Assembly (NCBI RefSeq): GCF_020883535.1
Contig: NZ_CP086654.1
Span: 1 to 64,000 of the forward strand
Source of the DNA: Staphylococcus ratti
GTDB lineage: Bacteria > Bacillota > Bacilli > Staphylococcales > Staphylococcaceae
Reading direction: 5' to 3'
DNA: 64,000 bases
In this document: positions 43,299 through 53,218 of the stretch, piece after piece
Layout of the letters: each line of letters starts with the position of its first letter
Numbering within the stretch: position 1 is the stretch's first letter
Position numbers and translations under genes: made by a program
Notes under the pieces: generated by a model
The model's database searches: none
What the model was told of the DNA's origin: nothing
What the model saw: the letters and a program-made list of their open reading frames with translations, nothing else

Positions 43299-45293
43299 TC
43301 AAAATAGATTGATGATGATATCGATTAATTTAATGCCAATAAAAGGGGTAATGATACCGCCAAGACCAAAGATGAGTGTATTGTTTAACAGTAAACGACT
43401 TTGCGTTGTTGGTTTGAATTGAACGCCTTTTAACGCAATAGGAATTAACAACGGAATGATAATGGCATTAAAAATTAATGCGGATAATATCGCTGAATTG
43501 CTCGTTTCAAGATGCATAATATTAAGTACATTGATACTTGGCATCCATGGTAAAAAGAGCGCTGGAATAATCGCGAAATATTTCGCGATATCGTTAGCGA
43601 TACTGAAAGTCGTTAAGGCACCGCGTGTAATTAATAATTGTTTACCAATTTCTACAATCTCAATCAGTTTTGTTGGATCGGAATCTAAGTCAATCATATT
43701 GCTGGCTTCTTTAGCGGCGATAGTTCCTGAGCTCATGGCGACACCGACGTTGGCGAGCGCCAGTGCCGGGGCATCATTCGTACCGTCGCCTGTCATTGCG
43801 ATGACTTTCCCTTTTCCTTGAGCTTCTTTAATGACGCGTGTTTTGTCTTCTGGTTTACATTCTGCTATAAAACGGTCTACGCCTGCTTCTTGAGCAATAG
43901 AGGCGGCTGTGAGGGGGTTATCCCCTGTACACATCACAGTCTCAATCCCCATTTTTCGGAGTAATGTAAAACGTTCTGGTAAACCCGGTTTGACGATATC
44001 TTTCAAATAAATGACACCGTAGATGCGGGTATTATCCATAACAACAAGCGGTGTACCACCTTGGTGTGCCACTTCGTCTGTTAATGTTAATAAGTCTTCA
44101 GGTATGTCAATGTTCATTTTTTTAGCACGTTTCATTACGGCGCCGACTGCCCCTTTAATATGAAAGCAACCATCTACTTCAATGCCACTTATACGTGTTT
44201 CTGCGGTAAATGGGATGGGCGTATAGGAAGCTGGTGGGTCTATGTGTGCGCCTTGTGTTTCTCCATAACTTACGATAGAGCGGCCTTCTGGTGTATCGTC
44301 ATCGTATGAGCTTAAAATAGCTTCTTTTGTGAGTGCTTCTTGTGCCACGCCTTGTACTGGGTAGAAAGCGTGAGCCATACGGTTACCGAAAGTGATAGTG
44401 CCGGTTTTGTCTAGAATCATCATGTCGACGTCTCCACATGCTTCTACAGCTTTACCGCTTTTCGCGATAACGTTGAAGCGGGTCACTCGGTCCATTCCTG
44501 CAATCCCAATGGCTGACAACAAACCGCCAATTGTTGTTGGGATTAAACAAATAAATAGCGCAATTAATGATGTTGTTGGCAAATTGAACTGCAAGTGTTT
44601 AGCGATCGGAACTAAAGTCACGATGACGATTAAAAATATGAGTGTTAAGCTCGTTAATAATGTCGACAATGCAAGTTCATTCGGTGTTTTTTGACGTGAA
44701 GCACCTTCGACGAGCGCAATCATTTTATCAAGAAAAGATTCTCCGGAAGCGGCTGTGACTTTGATTTTTAACTGATCACTAACGACAACTGTGCCGCCGA
44801 TGACGCTTGAAAAGTCGCCGCCAGATTCTTTGGCGACGGGCGCAGATTCTCCGGTAATGGCGGATTCATCGACCATCGCAATACCTTCGATGATTTCACC
44901 ATCACAAGGGATGGTTTCGCCTTGTTTTACTAAAACGACATCGCCTTTTTTGAGTTCTGTCGCGGAGATTTCAACTTCACCTTGTGCTTTAAGACAGCGG
45001 GCAGTCATCTCTTTTTTCTTTGTACGGAGTGCATTGGCTTCTGCTTTACCACGTCCTTCAGCAAGACTTTCCGCAAAATTGGCAAATAATAAAGTAATGA
45101 ACAAGATGATAGCGATCATCCAGTGATAGTGATTGGCTTGTTGCATTGAAAAAACAGATGGAAATAGGCCTCCGAGTACAGTGATAAAAAAGGTCACTAA
45201 TACGACAAACATGACTGGGTTTTTAATCATTTTGGCAGGATTCAATTTGACGAAAGCTTGCCAAATGGCCGATTTTAATAGTTCCTGTTTCAT
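43299..45293 (-). CDS. kdpB: Potassium-transporting P-type ATPase subunit KdpB
   Basis: KdpB is the P-type ATPase that powers K+ uptake through KdpA. The 664-residue product has the actuator motif TGES at 147-150, phosphorylated Asp295 in DKTGT, the nucleotide domain with KGAVGAV, the hinge [13 protein letters not shown] and about seven membrane helices. Ser150 in TGES is the conserved site whose phosphorylation inhibits the pump in E. coli. RBS AAGGAGG precedes the ATG. Confidence 0.97.
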   Translation of the reverse strand: MKQELLKSAIWQAFVKLNPAKMIKNPVMFVVLVTFFITVLGGLFPSVFSMQQANHYHWMIAIILFITLLFANFAESLAEGRGKAEANALRTKKKEMTARCLKAQGEVEISATELKKGDVVLVKQGETIPCDGEIIEGIAMVDESAITGESAPVAKESGGDFSSVIGGTVVVSDQLKIKVTAASGESFLDKMIALVEGASRQKTPNELALSTLLTSLTLIFLIVIVTLVPIAKHLQFNLPTTSLIALFICLIPTTIGGLLSAIGIAGMDRVTRFNVIAKSGKAVEACGDVDMMILDKTGTITFGNRMAHAFYPVQGVAQEALTKEAILSSYDDDTPEGRSIVSYGETQGAHIDPPASYTPIPFTAETRISGIEVDGCFHIKGAVGAVMKRAKKMNIDIPEDLLTLTDEVAHQGGTPLVVMDNTRIYGVIYLKDIVKPGLPERFTLLRKMGIETVMCTGDNPLTAASIAQEAGVDRFIAECKPEDKTRVIKEAQGKGKVIAMTGDGTNDAPALALANVGVAMSSGTIAAKEASNMIDLDSDPTKLIEIVEIGKQLLITRGALTTFSIANDIAKYFAIIPALFLPWMPSINVLNIMHLETSNSAILSALIFNAIIIPLLIPIALKGVQFKPTTQSRLLLNNTLIFGLGGIITPFIGIKLIDIIINLF

Positions 45294-45304
45294 AATTATC
45301 CTCC

Positions 45305-46963
45305 TTAAGAAGTAAGGTACTCACCGATAGGGCCGAGTACAAGTCCTGGTAAGAAAGTAAGCGCACTGATTGTAAGTATAATTACGACAAGGAGTACGTT
45401 AAATATTGGTGTATCAATCGCCATTTCATTAGCAGTGTTTTGTAATGGTTTACGTACAAGTAATGATGCGATAAAGAGTTGTAAAATCATCGCTGGGTAA
45501 CGGCCGAGAAACATGGCGAGTCCAGTAGTGATGTTCCAAAATGTTGTATTGTCTTTTAATCCTTCAAAGCCTGAGCCATTGTTCGCACTAGCAGAAGTGT
45601 ATTCATAAAGTATTTGAGAAATACCATGTTCACTAGGGTTCGTGATAGCTGCCATCGCATCTGGAAAGCTTAATGCAATACTTGAAAAAACGAGCACAAT
45701 CAGTGGATGGATAATAAGAATGATTGAGACTAATGTCATTTCTTTACTTTCCATACGTTTTCCAAAGAGTTGTGGTGTTCGTCCAATCATAAGCCCTGCG
45801 ATAAATAGGGTTAATAACACATAAGTCATAAAGTTTAAAAAACCGACCCCTGAACCACCAAAAACCGCATTAATCATCATTAAAATTAACGGTACCATGC
45901 CGCCTAATGCAGTGAGCGAGTCATGCATCGCGTCTACTGTTCCAGTCGTAAAGCTTGTCGTCACTGATGTGAAAAGGGCGCTTTGGGTGATACCAAAACG
46001 GGTTTCTTTGCCTTCCATATTGGCACCAGGAATGTGTGGATTTCCCATATGTTCCGCAGATACATGTACGATAAAGAACAATGTGAAAATCGCTAATAAT
46101 AAACCGATAAAATAGAATGCCTGTTTTTTTGAAGGCAAGTGCTTTTTAAATAACACAATGCCGAAAAGAACAAATACAGCGCCTGGTATCATCATCATTG
46201 ACATCATTTCAAGCATATTCGTCATTAATGTTGGATTTTCAAATGGCATTGATGAATTTGCGCCAAAAAATCCGCCCCCATTTGTACCAAGGTGTTTAAT
46301 GCTTTCTAGCGATGCAACAGGTCCAAAGGCGAGCGCCTGTATTTTATGGTCTATTGTCTCAAATTGAATATTTTTACTGAACGTCTGTATAACGCCATTA
46401 TGCATCAATAACAAATTGATGATACATGAGAGTGGAAGCAATACAAGCGTAATAAATTTAATAAGATCACTATTAAAACTACCGATAGCATCTTGATTGC
46501 CTATCATTCTACGGATAAAGGCGAGTGCGATACAGAACCCTGAAGCCGCTGATAGGAACATTAAAAATGTAATGACTGTCATTTGAGAAAAATAACTTAA
46601 ATTCGCTTCTCCAGCATAATGTTGTAAGTTCGTGTTCGTAATAAAAGAAATGACAGTATTAAATGCCAAATCCGGAGACATATTGTCAATATGGTTTGGA
46701 TTAAGCCACAAGCCATGTTGCGTTCGTAATATGACATAACAAATGAGCGCCGCAATCCCATTTGTAACGAGTAAGCTTTTCAGGTAATCTTTAGCGGATT
46801 GTGGCTTGTATTTCAGTCGCAATAACTTGGCGAGTGTATGTTCTAATTTGGCATAACGCACATAGAGAAAACCATTGTAGTTAAAATAAATATAGTAGAG
46901 ATACCAGCCTATAAGCGTTGATGTAATAAGAAATAAAGTGATTAAAATGAACCAGCTAGCCAT
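45305..46963 (-). CDS. kdpA: Potassium-transporting ATPase subunit KdpA
   Basis: KdpA is the K+-selective channel-like subunit, related to Trk/Ktr transporters. The 552-residue product has about ten membrane segments. Selectivity-loop motifs are visible as [48 protein letters not shown] and [13 protein letters not shown]. It follows kdpF by 17 bases and precedes kdpB by 11. Confidence 0.97.
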   Translation of the reverse strand: MASWFILITLFLITSTLIGWYLYYIYFNYNGFLYVRYAKLEHTLAKLLRLKYKPQSAKDYLKSLLVTNGIAALICYVILRTQHGLWLNPNHIDNMSPDLAFNTVISFITNTNLQHYAGEANLSYFSQMTVITFLMFLSAASGFCIALAFIRRMIGNQDAIGSFNSDLIKFITLVLLPLSCIINLLLMHNGVIQTFSKNIQFETIDHKIQALAFGPVASLESIKHLGTNGGGFFGANSSMPFENPTLMTNMLEMMSMMMIPGAVFVLFGIVLFKKHLPSKKQAFYFIGLLLAIFTLFFIVHVSAEHMGNPHIPGANMEGKETRFGITQSALFTSVTTSFTTGTVDAMHDSLTALGGMVPLILMMINAVFGGSGVGFLNFMTYVLLTLFIAGLMIGRTPQLFGKRMESKEMTLVSIILIIHPLIVLVFSSIALSFPDAMAAITNPSEHGISQILYEYTSASANNGSGFEGLKDNTTFWNITTGLAMFLGRYPAMILQLFIASLLVRKPLQNTANEMAIDTPIFNVLLVVIILTISALTFLPGLVLGPIGEYLTS

Positions 46964-46980
46964 AAAAAATTACTCCTTTA

Positions 46981-47055
46981 TTAGTATCTTTCGGGAAAAA
47001 TCAAAACGTGAATGAGATAGATGAAGATACATAAAATGATGAGTAGTAGTAACAT
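46981..47055 (-). CDS. kdpF: KdpF small membrane subunit
   Basis: The 24-residue peptide MLLLLIILCIFIYLIHVLIFPERY is a single hydrophobic helix ending in the Pro-Glu-Arg turn typical of KdpF, which stabilises the Kdp complex. AAAGGAGAAG seven bases upstream is a good ribosome site. It lies directly before kdpA. Confidence 0.85.
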   Translation of the reverse strand: MLLLLIILCIFIYLIHVLIFPERY

Positions 47056-47056
47056 G

Positions 47057-47158
47057 TTACTTCTCCTTTTTAGTTAAATATTTTTCTAAAACGTTGATTC
47101 CTAAAATAGGTAATCCGAACATGCAAAAAAATAAAAGGATATACATGATATCTTCCAT
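47057..47158 (-). CDS. Unlisted 33-residue membrane peptide before kdpF
   Basis: A small frame beginning MEDIMYILLFFCMFGLPILG and ending LEKYLTKKEK: one hydrophobic helix (about 4-24) with a basic tail. GGGAGG ten bases before the ATG and a stop codon one base before the kdpF ATG argue that it is a real first gene of the kdp operon, translationally coupled to kdpF. I know of no named family; it could be a second KdpF-like subunit or a regulator of KdpD. Confidence 0.65.
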   Translation of the reverse strand: MEDIMYILLFFCMFGLPILGINVLEKYLTKKEK

Positions 47159-47219
47159 CTTATTTTTGCCTCCCTTTTTAATCTGTGAAAAATATAACAC
47201 CAAACATATTAAGAAGGCG

Positions 47220-47249
47220 TTAATATATGGATTGTAGATATTAATATGG
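47220..47249. promoter_or_regulatory. Direct repeats in the kdpF-kdpD divergent control region
   Basis: TTAATATATGG (47220-47230) and TTAATATGG (47241-47249) start 21 bases apart, two helical turns, in the 170-base gap between the divergent kdp operons. This is the kind of spacing an OmpR-type regulator such as KdpE uses. Assignment is inferred. Confidence 0.35.
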
Positions 47250-47334
47250 TATTAAGATTTAAAACGCGTTGTGGTTCTTACTGGTTTTCATGTCGTGAAA
47301 GGACTACACTGATGAAGAATAGGAGGGCGTGAAG

Positions 47335-49845
47335 ATGAAGGGCAAACTGAAGATTTATATAGGTTATGCGGCAGGCGTCGGGAAAACGTATCGCATGTTA
47401 AGAGATGCACATGATCTTATCGACAAAGGGATTGATGTGCGTATTGGTTATGTTGAGCCGCATCAGAGACCGGCGACGACAGCGTTGACCCACGCGATTG
47501 ATGCGTTTCCACTTAAAACGATACATTATAATCAACATACATTTCATGAGCCCGATATTGATGCGATTATTGAAGCGCAACCGGACGTCGTCTTAATTGA
47601 TGAATTAGCCCATCATAATGCGCCAGGAAGTCGTCACGATAAACGTTATCAAGACGTAGAAGAATTGTTACAATCAGGCATTAATGTTTATACGACGTTG
47701 AACATTCAACATATTGAATCGTTGTATCATATTATTCATCATTTTACGAAAGTGGAAATCAGTGAACGTGTGCCTGACAGAATCATTAAACAAGCGGATT
47801 CGTTTGAGTTTGTAGATATTGAACCTATAGATTTACAAGCACGTATGAAAGAAGGAAAAATCTACCAAGAATCACAGGCACAACGTGCGTTAGATAGCTT
47901 TTTTCAGTTAGATCATCTTATCCAACTTCGAGAACTTGCTTTAAGGGAACTTGCCAATTTCATTGATGCTAAAATGGCGGAAGTCGGTCTAGATAATGAA
48001 GAGCAAGTAATCGCAGTAGGTATTTCGCCATATGCGCAAAATATGAAGGTCATTCGTCATGCTGCGAGACTCGCACAAGCTTTTAAATGTAATCTCACGG
48101 GGATTTATATTGAAAGTAGAGCACTTGAAACAGAAGAAATTAGACAATTGGATATGAACCGTAAGTTACTAGAGTCATTAGGAGGCCGCTTTATTAGCCT
48201 TTATGGTGAAGAAAGTGAACAGCTTGGGGAATGGTGTACGGCGAATAGAGTAAGTAAAGTCGTGCTAGGACGTCCAGTTAAGACGCATATTTTTCAACGT
48301 TATGACATTATTTCAGACTTCAATACACGCTATCCTAATATCGACGTCTACATTATTCCAAGTGCTGGTAAAAAGAAAGAGACGCAACCGTTATTTACGT
48401 CGTGGCTCCAATTTCAAACGGTCGACTTGATGAAATTAATTTTAATAATGACGATCTGTACCGTCATCAGTTTAGTCATGTATGAATATAACCTCAATGA
48501 GTCTAATACGATAACCATTTACATGCTCGGTGTCATTCTGTCAGCATTATGGATACGTTCGAAATTAAATGTGCTACTGTCCTCCATAAGTGCGGTCTTG
48601 ATGTTCAATTACTTTTTTACGACACCACGCTTTTCATTTGAAGCCTACCGGGAAGACTACCCTACGACGTTTACGGTTATGTTTATATGCGGCATGATTA
48701 TGAGTACCGTAGTGCGTAAAGTGACAGAACAAACTAAAGTAGCGAAAGAAAAAACATATCGGACAGAAGTATTATTAGAAACCAATAAATTGCTTATACA
48801 AAGTGTTGATGAACAAGCCGTAATAAAGACGATGACGCAACAATTTTCTAAACTAACACAAGAGAATGTCATGATTATCTCTGCGGATCAAACGCAGACG
48901 TTACCAAAATTAGAAGCGCATTTGAAATGGGTCGTATATCATCAACAAGAAGCGGGTTACTCGACGGAAACTTTTCCGGGTTTAGCGTATTATTTACTAC
49001 CGGTGAACCAACAAGAATGTACCCATATCATCGTCATTCCAGCATCTGAGCAATTAGCGTTTGAGAAAGAAATCATTTTATCTATGGCCATTGATATGAC
49101 GAATACACTTGAAAAAATCAATTTATACAAAAAGAATAAACAACAAGAAAAAGAGAAGGAACGTGAAAAAGCGAGAAGTACATTTTTAAAGTCGATTTCG
49201 CACGATATACGTACGCCATTGACGGCGATGATTGGCAATCTCGACGTGCTTGAAGGGGGTATGAATGCCCAACAAAAGCCTATTTTAAAAAGTATTAAAG
49301 AGGATGCGACTTGGCTTAATAATATGGTTAATAATATACTAACAGTGACTAAAATAGATCATGATGATGACAATGCGCATCATCAAATTATCGTGTTGTC
49401 CGAAGTGATTTATACCGCTTATCAACTCACTGTAAAAAGAGCAGGTATACGAACCATTCATATTGAAGAACCTGACGAAATTTTATTAGTCAAAATAGAC
49501 GAAAAAATGATGACACAGGTACTTATTAATTTAGTCGAAAATGCGATTAAGTATACGCCTGAAGATGCGGTCATTACGATTCGTTGCCGTCAAGAACAGG
49601 AAAGTGCTGTCATTGAAGTACAAGACAATGGTTATGGGGTAGATGAAGCAATGCAAGAACGTATCTTTGACCAATATTATACGAGTGATAATACGTCAGA
49701 TCGCTCTCGTAAAGGATTGGGACTTGGATTGTATTTATGCCAAATGATTCTTAAACGGCATGATTCTAGTCTCTATATTAAGAAAAACGAGCCTAATGGC
49801 GCAATCTTTGGATTTAAACTCCCGTTAGAGAAGGTGATAAATTGA
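47335..49845 (+). CDS. kdpD: Osmosensitive K+ channel histidine kinase KdpD
   Basis: KdpD senses K+ limitation and osmotic state and controls KdpE. The 836-residue product has the N-terminal KdpD domain with Walker A GYAAGVGKT at 10-18, a universal-stress-protein-like domain (about 220-345) known in S. aureus to bind c-di-AMP, and four close membrane helices (about 362-470). A GAF-like region, phosphoacceptor His623 in SISHDIRTPLTAM and a full ATPase domain (NAIKYTP, DNGYGV, GLGLGLYL) follow. AGGAGG at 47321-47326 suits ATG 47335 better than GTG 47329. Confidence 0.96.
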   Translation: MKGKLKIYIGYAAGVGKTYRMLRDAHDLIDKGIDVRIGYVEPHQRPATTALTHAIDAFPLKTIHYNQHTFHEPDIDAIIEAQPDVVLIDELAHHNAPGSRHDKRYQDVEELLQSGINVYTTLNIQHIESLYHIIHHFTKVEISERVPDRIIKQADSFEFVDIEPIDLQARMKEGKIYQESQAQRALDSFFQLDHLIQLRELALRELANFIDAKMAEVGLDNEEQVIAVGISPYAQNMKVIRHAARLAQAFKCNLTGIYIESRALETEEIRQLDMNRKLLESLGGRFISLYGEESEQLGEWCTANRVSKVVLGRPVKTHIFQRYDIISDFNTRYPNIDVYIIPSAGKKKETQPLFTSWLQFQTVDLMKLILIMTICTVISLVMYEYNLNESNTITIYMLGVILSALWIRSKLNVLLSSISAVLMFNYFFTTPRFSFEAYREDYPTTFTVMFICGMIMSTVVRKVTEQTKVAKEKTYRTEVLLETNKLLIQSVDEQAVIKTMTQQFSKLTQENVMIISADQTQTLPKLEAHLKWVVYHQQEAGYSTETFPGLAYYLLPVNQQECTHIIVIPASEQLAFEKEIILSMAIDMTNTLEKINLYKKNKQQEKEKEREKARSTFLKSISHDIRTPLTAMIGNLDVLEGGMNAQQKPILKSIKEDATWLNNMVNNILTVTKIDHDDDNAHHQIIVLSEVIYTAYQLTVKRAGIRTIHIEEPDEILLVKIDEKMMTQVLINLVENAIKYTPEDAVITIRCRQEQESAVIEVQDNGYGVDEAMQERIFDQYYTSDNTSDRSRKGLGLGLYLCQMILKRHDSSLYIKKNEPNGAIFGFKLPLEKVIN

Positions 49846-50546
49846 AAACGCAATTGTTAATTGTAGAAGACGACCCTTCTGTACAACATTTGCTTAAACG
49901 GCTATTTGAACAAAACGACTATCGGGTACATCTTGCCAGCGATGGTAAAGATGCATTGTTTCAATTTAATAATGTGTTGCCTGATATTATGATTCTTGAT
50001 TTAGGATTACCAGATATGGAAGGGCTTTGTATTATTCAAAAAGTAAAAAAATCATACAAGACGCCAATACTTGTGCTGAGTGCAAGAGAAGATGCTGAAG
50101 AAAAAGTGATATGTTTAGATCATGGCGCAGACGATTATGTTACAAAACCGTTTAATTCGGAGGAATTGTTGGCGCGTGTACGTGTACTTAAAAGAAAATA
50201 TACAGATTGCATGAATCCATCTAACATTTATACGAATGGCGATTTAGTCATTGATTATAATAGCCATACCGTTGCGATTGAGGGTAAAGAGATACACTTA
50301 ACTCCAATCGAATACAAATTACTCGTCTTGCTTTCAGAGCATACAGGTAAAGTGTTGACGTATAAATTTATTTTAAAAGCGGTGTGGGGGCAAGTATTAG
50401 AATCTGATTTACCGTCATTGCGAGTTTTTATGACTACTTTACGTAAAAAAATTGAACATGACCCTAAAAATCCACACTATATACGGACGCACCTTTCCGT
50501 AGGTTACCAAATGATGAAACAAGACCATGAAGCACAAGATACTTAA
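49842..50546 (+). CDS. kdpE: Response regulator KdpE
   Basis: The OmpR-family partner of KdpD and activator of kdpFABC. The 234-residue product has the acidic pocket EDD (9-11 region), phosphoacceptor Asp53 in ILDLGLPD, Lys in VTKPFN, and a winged helix ending HYIRTHLSVGYQM. The start TTG 49842 overlaps the kdpD TGA and follows GAGAAGGTG. Confidence 0.96.
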   Translation: MKTQLLIVEDDPSVQHLLKRLFEQNDYRVHLASDGKDALFQFNNVLPDIMILDLGLPDMEGLCIIQKVKKSYKTPILVLSAREDAEEKVICLDHGADDYVTKPFNSEELLARVRVLKRKYTDCMNPSNIYTNGDLVIDYNSHTVAIEGKEIHLTPIEYKLLVLLSEHTGKVLTYKFILKAVWGQVLESDLPSLRVFMTTLRKKIEHDPKNPHYIRTHLSVGYQMMKQDHEAQDT

Positions 50547-50585
50547 ATTGAAAGTAAACAACTATAAATACAGTTTTTCTTTTTT

Positions 50586-50616
50586 AAAGTGAGATGACTT
50601 TCTCATCTCACTTTTT
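50586..50616 (+). terminator. Terminator after kdpE
   Basis: A perfect 12-bp stem pairs AAAGTGAGATGA (50586-50597) with TCATCTCACTTT (50603-50614), followed by T. Confidence 0.88.
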
Positions 50617-50959
50617 GGTACAAAAATGATTGCAACGTTTCTGTAGTTGCTGTTAAATGCACGATTTATAAAATAAGTATTGGAAATCTTAATAAACCAT
50701 AAACTTCCCATCACACAGCACAATGTATGAACTTAAAAGTGTTAAAAATGTTTCTAGACCATTGTGTATACTGTTGGAATATCTCAAGTTAGTAATTTAA
50801 AATTGAAAGAATTGAGAAAAAAGTTAAACTGATTAAAAGAGTTTCATATGGCTATCGCAACGTTTATAACTTCAAAAATCGCATTTTTATTATTTTTAGA
50901 CTGTATAAATGACCAAAGAAAAAGCAATACCGCTCTTCAATAGTGAAATTGCTTAAATA

Positions 50960-51112
50960 GATTGCGTACCGAGTCGAGACTCCCGAGGCATAGAGCCGAA
51001 ACCGAAAATCCATTTTGGCTTCTTATGAGCTACAATAAAAGCCAAAATTAGTTGAGGTAAGGCGCCTGGGAAAGCGAGACTCGAAGTAGCAATCGGAAGT
51101 TTGCGACTTAAT
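50960..51112. repeat. Structured GC-richer intergenic element
   Basis: In a 660-base AT-rich gap, this stretch stands out by composition. GTCGAGACTCCCGAGGC near 50972 is partly complementary to GCCTGGGAAAGCGAGACTCG near 51064. Between them, ATTTTGGCTT (51012-51021) pairs perfectly with AAGCCAAAAT (51039-51048). The wording (GAGACTCCCGAGG then CCTGGGAAAGCGA) recalls dispersed intergenic repeats I remember from S. aureus. From 50617 to 50959 I see nothing else. Confidence 0.5.
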
Positions 51113-51162
51113 TATAATAGATTCTAACTACCACATAAGATAAACAACGATAAATACAAACG

Positions 51163-51206
51163 AAACAGCGACTTGCCGAGTTCTAATGCAAGTCGCTGTT
51201 TTTTTG
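51163..51206 (-). terminator. Terminator after sirC
   Basis: A perfect 13-bp stem pairs AAACAGCGACTTG (51163-51175) with CAAGTCGCTGTTT (51189-51201). T-rich sequence follows on both strands, so it can stop sirABC and any rightward transcript. Confidence 0.85.
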
Positions 51207-51208
51207 AT

Positions 51209-52207
51209 TTATAATTTTTTCACTGTAAGCAATAAGTAAATAAAGAATGGGGCGCCGAATGCCGCGATGAAGACACCCGCAGGCACTTCTTTTGGTAAGA
51301 AAGCAACGCGACCGATAAGATCGGCAATCACTAATGAGGCAGCGCCGACGAGGGCAGACATCAACAGCTTTTTGAAGTAACTGCCTTTAATCAATGTTTT
51401 CGCGATATGAGGTGCGATAAGACCAACGAATCCGATATTACCGACAAAACTAATCGCTGCTGCGGTTAATACTGTCGTCACAATCATTTCCAATTGTTTC
51501 GTCTGATTAACGTTGAGCCCGAGGCCTGTAGCGACATCGTCTGTCATCGTTGCGATATTCAATCTTGGAATAATAATAAACAACAATGGCAACATGAGTA
51601 AGATGAACGCACAAATAATAAGACTATCTGTAAACGTGGCACCTGACAAACTACCTACAATCCACGTATACGCTTTAGAAGCGGACAGTTGATTGGTCAT
51701 TACGAGCATCCCGTGAACGAGTGCCATTAATAAGGTTTGTAGCGCAATCCCGATAATAATTAACGTTGTCGGTTGTATATTGCCACGTGTTTGAAAAGAC
51801 ATCAAGATGATCATAGCAAGCGCTGAACCAATCAATGTAAATACGGGCAAGAAATGTATGCTAATGCCACTTACAAAAGCGATAAATGCTACGGCACCGA
51901 ACGTCGCTCCGCCCGTGACACCGATAATATCAGGTGATGCGATAGGATTTTTCAGTACATTTTGTAAAAGTAAGCCACTCACGCCAAGGGAAGCGCCTGC
52001 GACGATTGCAAGGAGGATACGTGGCAGTCTTAAAACTTCTATTGTAAATTGGTCTGCACTTTCCATTGGGTTCATGATATACGTGAATAAACTTTCTGGT
52101 GTGATAAAGGTTGATCCGAGCATTAAGCTTAAAAGTGAAAGGAGTATTAAGCTTATGACGGCAAAAATTAAACGGATACTGTCTCGTTTGTTAATCGTAG
52201 CATTCAT
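51209..52207 (-). CDS. sirC: Staphyloferrin B ABC transporter permease SirC
   Basis: An FecCD/BtuC-type permease of 332 residues with about nine or ten membrane helices, forming the channel for Fe(III)-staphyloferrin B with SirB. Typical motifs are LRLPRILLAIVAGASLGVSGLLLQ, NPIASPDIIGVTGGATFGA and FVGLIAPHI. It overlaps sirB by four bases. No ATPase gene is in the cluster; in S. aureus the shared FhuC serves this importer. Confidence 0.93.
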   Translation of the reverse strand: MNATINKRDSIRLIFAVISLILLSLLSLMLGSTFITPESLFTYIMNPMESADQFTIEVLRLPRILLAIVAGASLGVSGLLLQNVLKNPIASPDIIGVTGGATFGAVAFIAFVSGISIHFLPVFTLIGSALAMIILMSFQTRGNIQPTTLIIIGIALQTLLMALVHGMLVMTNQLSASKAYTWIVGSLSGATFTDSLIICAFILLMLPLLFIIIPRLNIATMTDDVATGLGLNVNQTKQLEMIVTTVLTAAAISFVGNIGFVGLIAPHIAKTLIKGSYFKKLLMSALVGAASLVIADLIGRVAFLPKEVPAGVFIAAFGAPFFIYLLLTVKKL

Positions 52208-53199
52208 AAGCGTTGAATTCCTTTCTTAATAATAGCGATTAATGTCACAGAACCTATAACAGCAGTAATAACCCCAATCGGTAATTCGAGTGGTTGAATA
52301 ATAATTCTTGCGATAATATCCGAGACAAGCATTAAAATGGCACCACACATGGCGGTCATCGGTATTAAATATTTATAATTCGGCGGCAACCATTTTTTGA
52401 TAATGTTCGGCACAATAAGCCCGACAAACATGATCGCGCCGGCAATAGCGACGGAAACACCTGCAAGTGCGCTAATGATTAAAATGATGAGGCCTTTTGT
52501 CAATTTAACATTTTGGCCGAGTCCGGTTGCGATTTCGTCACTTGTCATTAAAATATTTATGTGCGACGACATTAAAAAGGCAAGTACGATAAAAGCGATA
52601 ACGATAGGAATGACCCAAGGGACTTCCCATAAGTTGCGTACGGCAACAGACCCTCCAAGCCAAAATAGAAAGCCTTGTAAATTACGTTCATCCATAATTA
52701 AAATGCCTTGTGTGAAGGCGCTGAATAGTGCTGAAATGGCAGCCCCAGCTAAGATGACACGATTCGGTGAAAACTGTGCTTGTTTAAACATCCCCAGTGC
52801 GATAACGATACATGTGACGAGTATCGCACCAATAAACGAAATGATAATCAATGCTTCGAACGAACCGATGCTAAAGAAAGTTAAGCCGACAATAACGAAG
52901 AAGATGGCCCCTGCATTCACTCCGAACAAACCGGGGGAGGCGATAGGGTTTCTCGTTAAAACTTGCATTAACAATCCTGCAACGGATAAAGCCGCACCGG
53001 TAAGAAGCGCAGTGCCTGTACGTGATCCTCTAGATTCAGCAAGCAGAATATGTATATCGTTATGAGCGTTAAAGTGGAATAACGCTTGTACCAACTCATT
53101 GAGTGATACAAGCGTATTTCCAATTATTAAGCTTAATATTGTTACAACGATAAGACATAAACCGGCAAGCATCAATTGATAGCGCGGTTTAAGTAACAT
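52204..53199 (-). CDS. sirB: Staphyloferrin B ABC transporter permease SirB
   Basis: The second FecCD-type permease, 331 residues, with the family motifs SRGSRTGTALLTGAALSVAGLLMQ, NPIASPGLFGVNAGA and FVGLIVPNI and about nine membrane helices. It follows sirA by 19 bases and overlaps sirC, giving a sirABC operon. Confidence 0.93.
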   Translation of the reverse strand: MLLKPRYQLMLAGLCLIVVTILSLIIGNTLVSLNELVQALFHFNAHNDIHILLAESRGSRTGTALLTGAALSVAGLLMQVLTRNPIASPGLFGVNAGAIFFVIVGLTFFSIGSFEALIIISFIGAILVTCIVIALGMFKQAQFSPNRVILAGAAISALFSAFTQGILIMDERNLQGFLFWLGGSVAVRNLWEVPWVIPIVIAFIVLAFLMSSHINILMTSDEIATGLGQNVKLTKGLIILIISALAGVSVAIAGAIMFVGLIVPNIIKKWLPPNYKYLIPMTAMCGAILMLVSDIIARIIIQPLELPIGVITAVIGSVTLIAIIKKGIQRL

Positions 53200-53218
53200 G
53201 AAGTAACTCCCTTATGCA

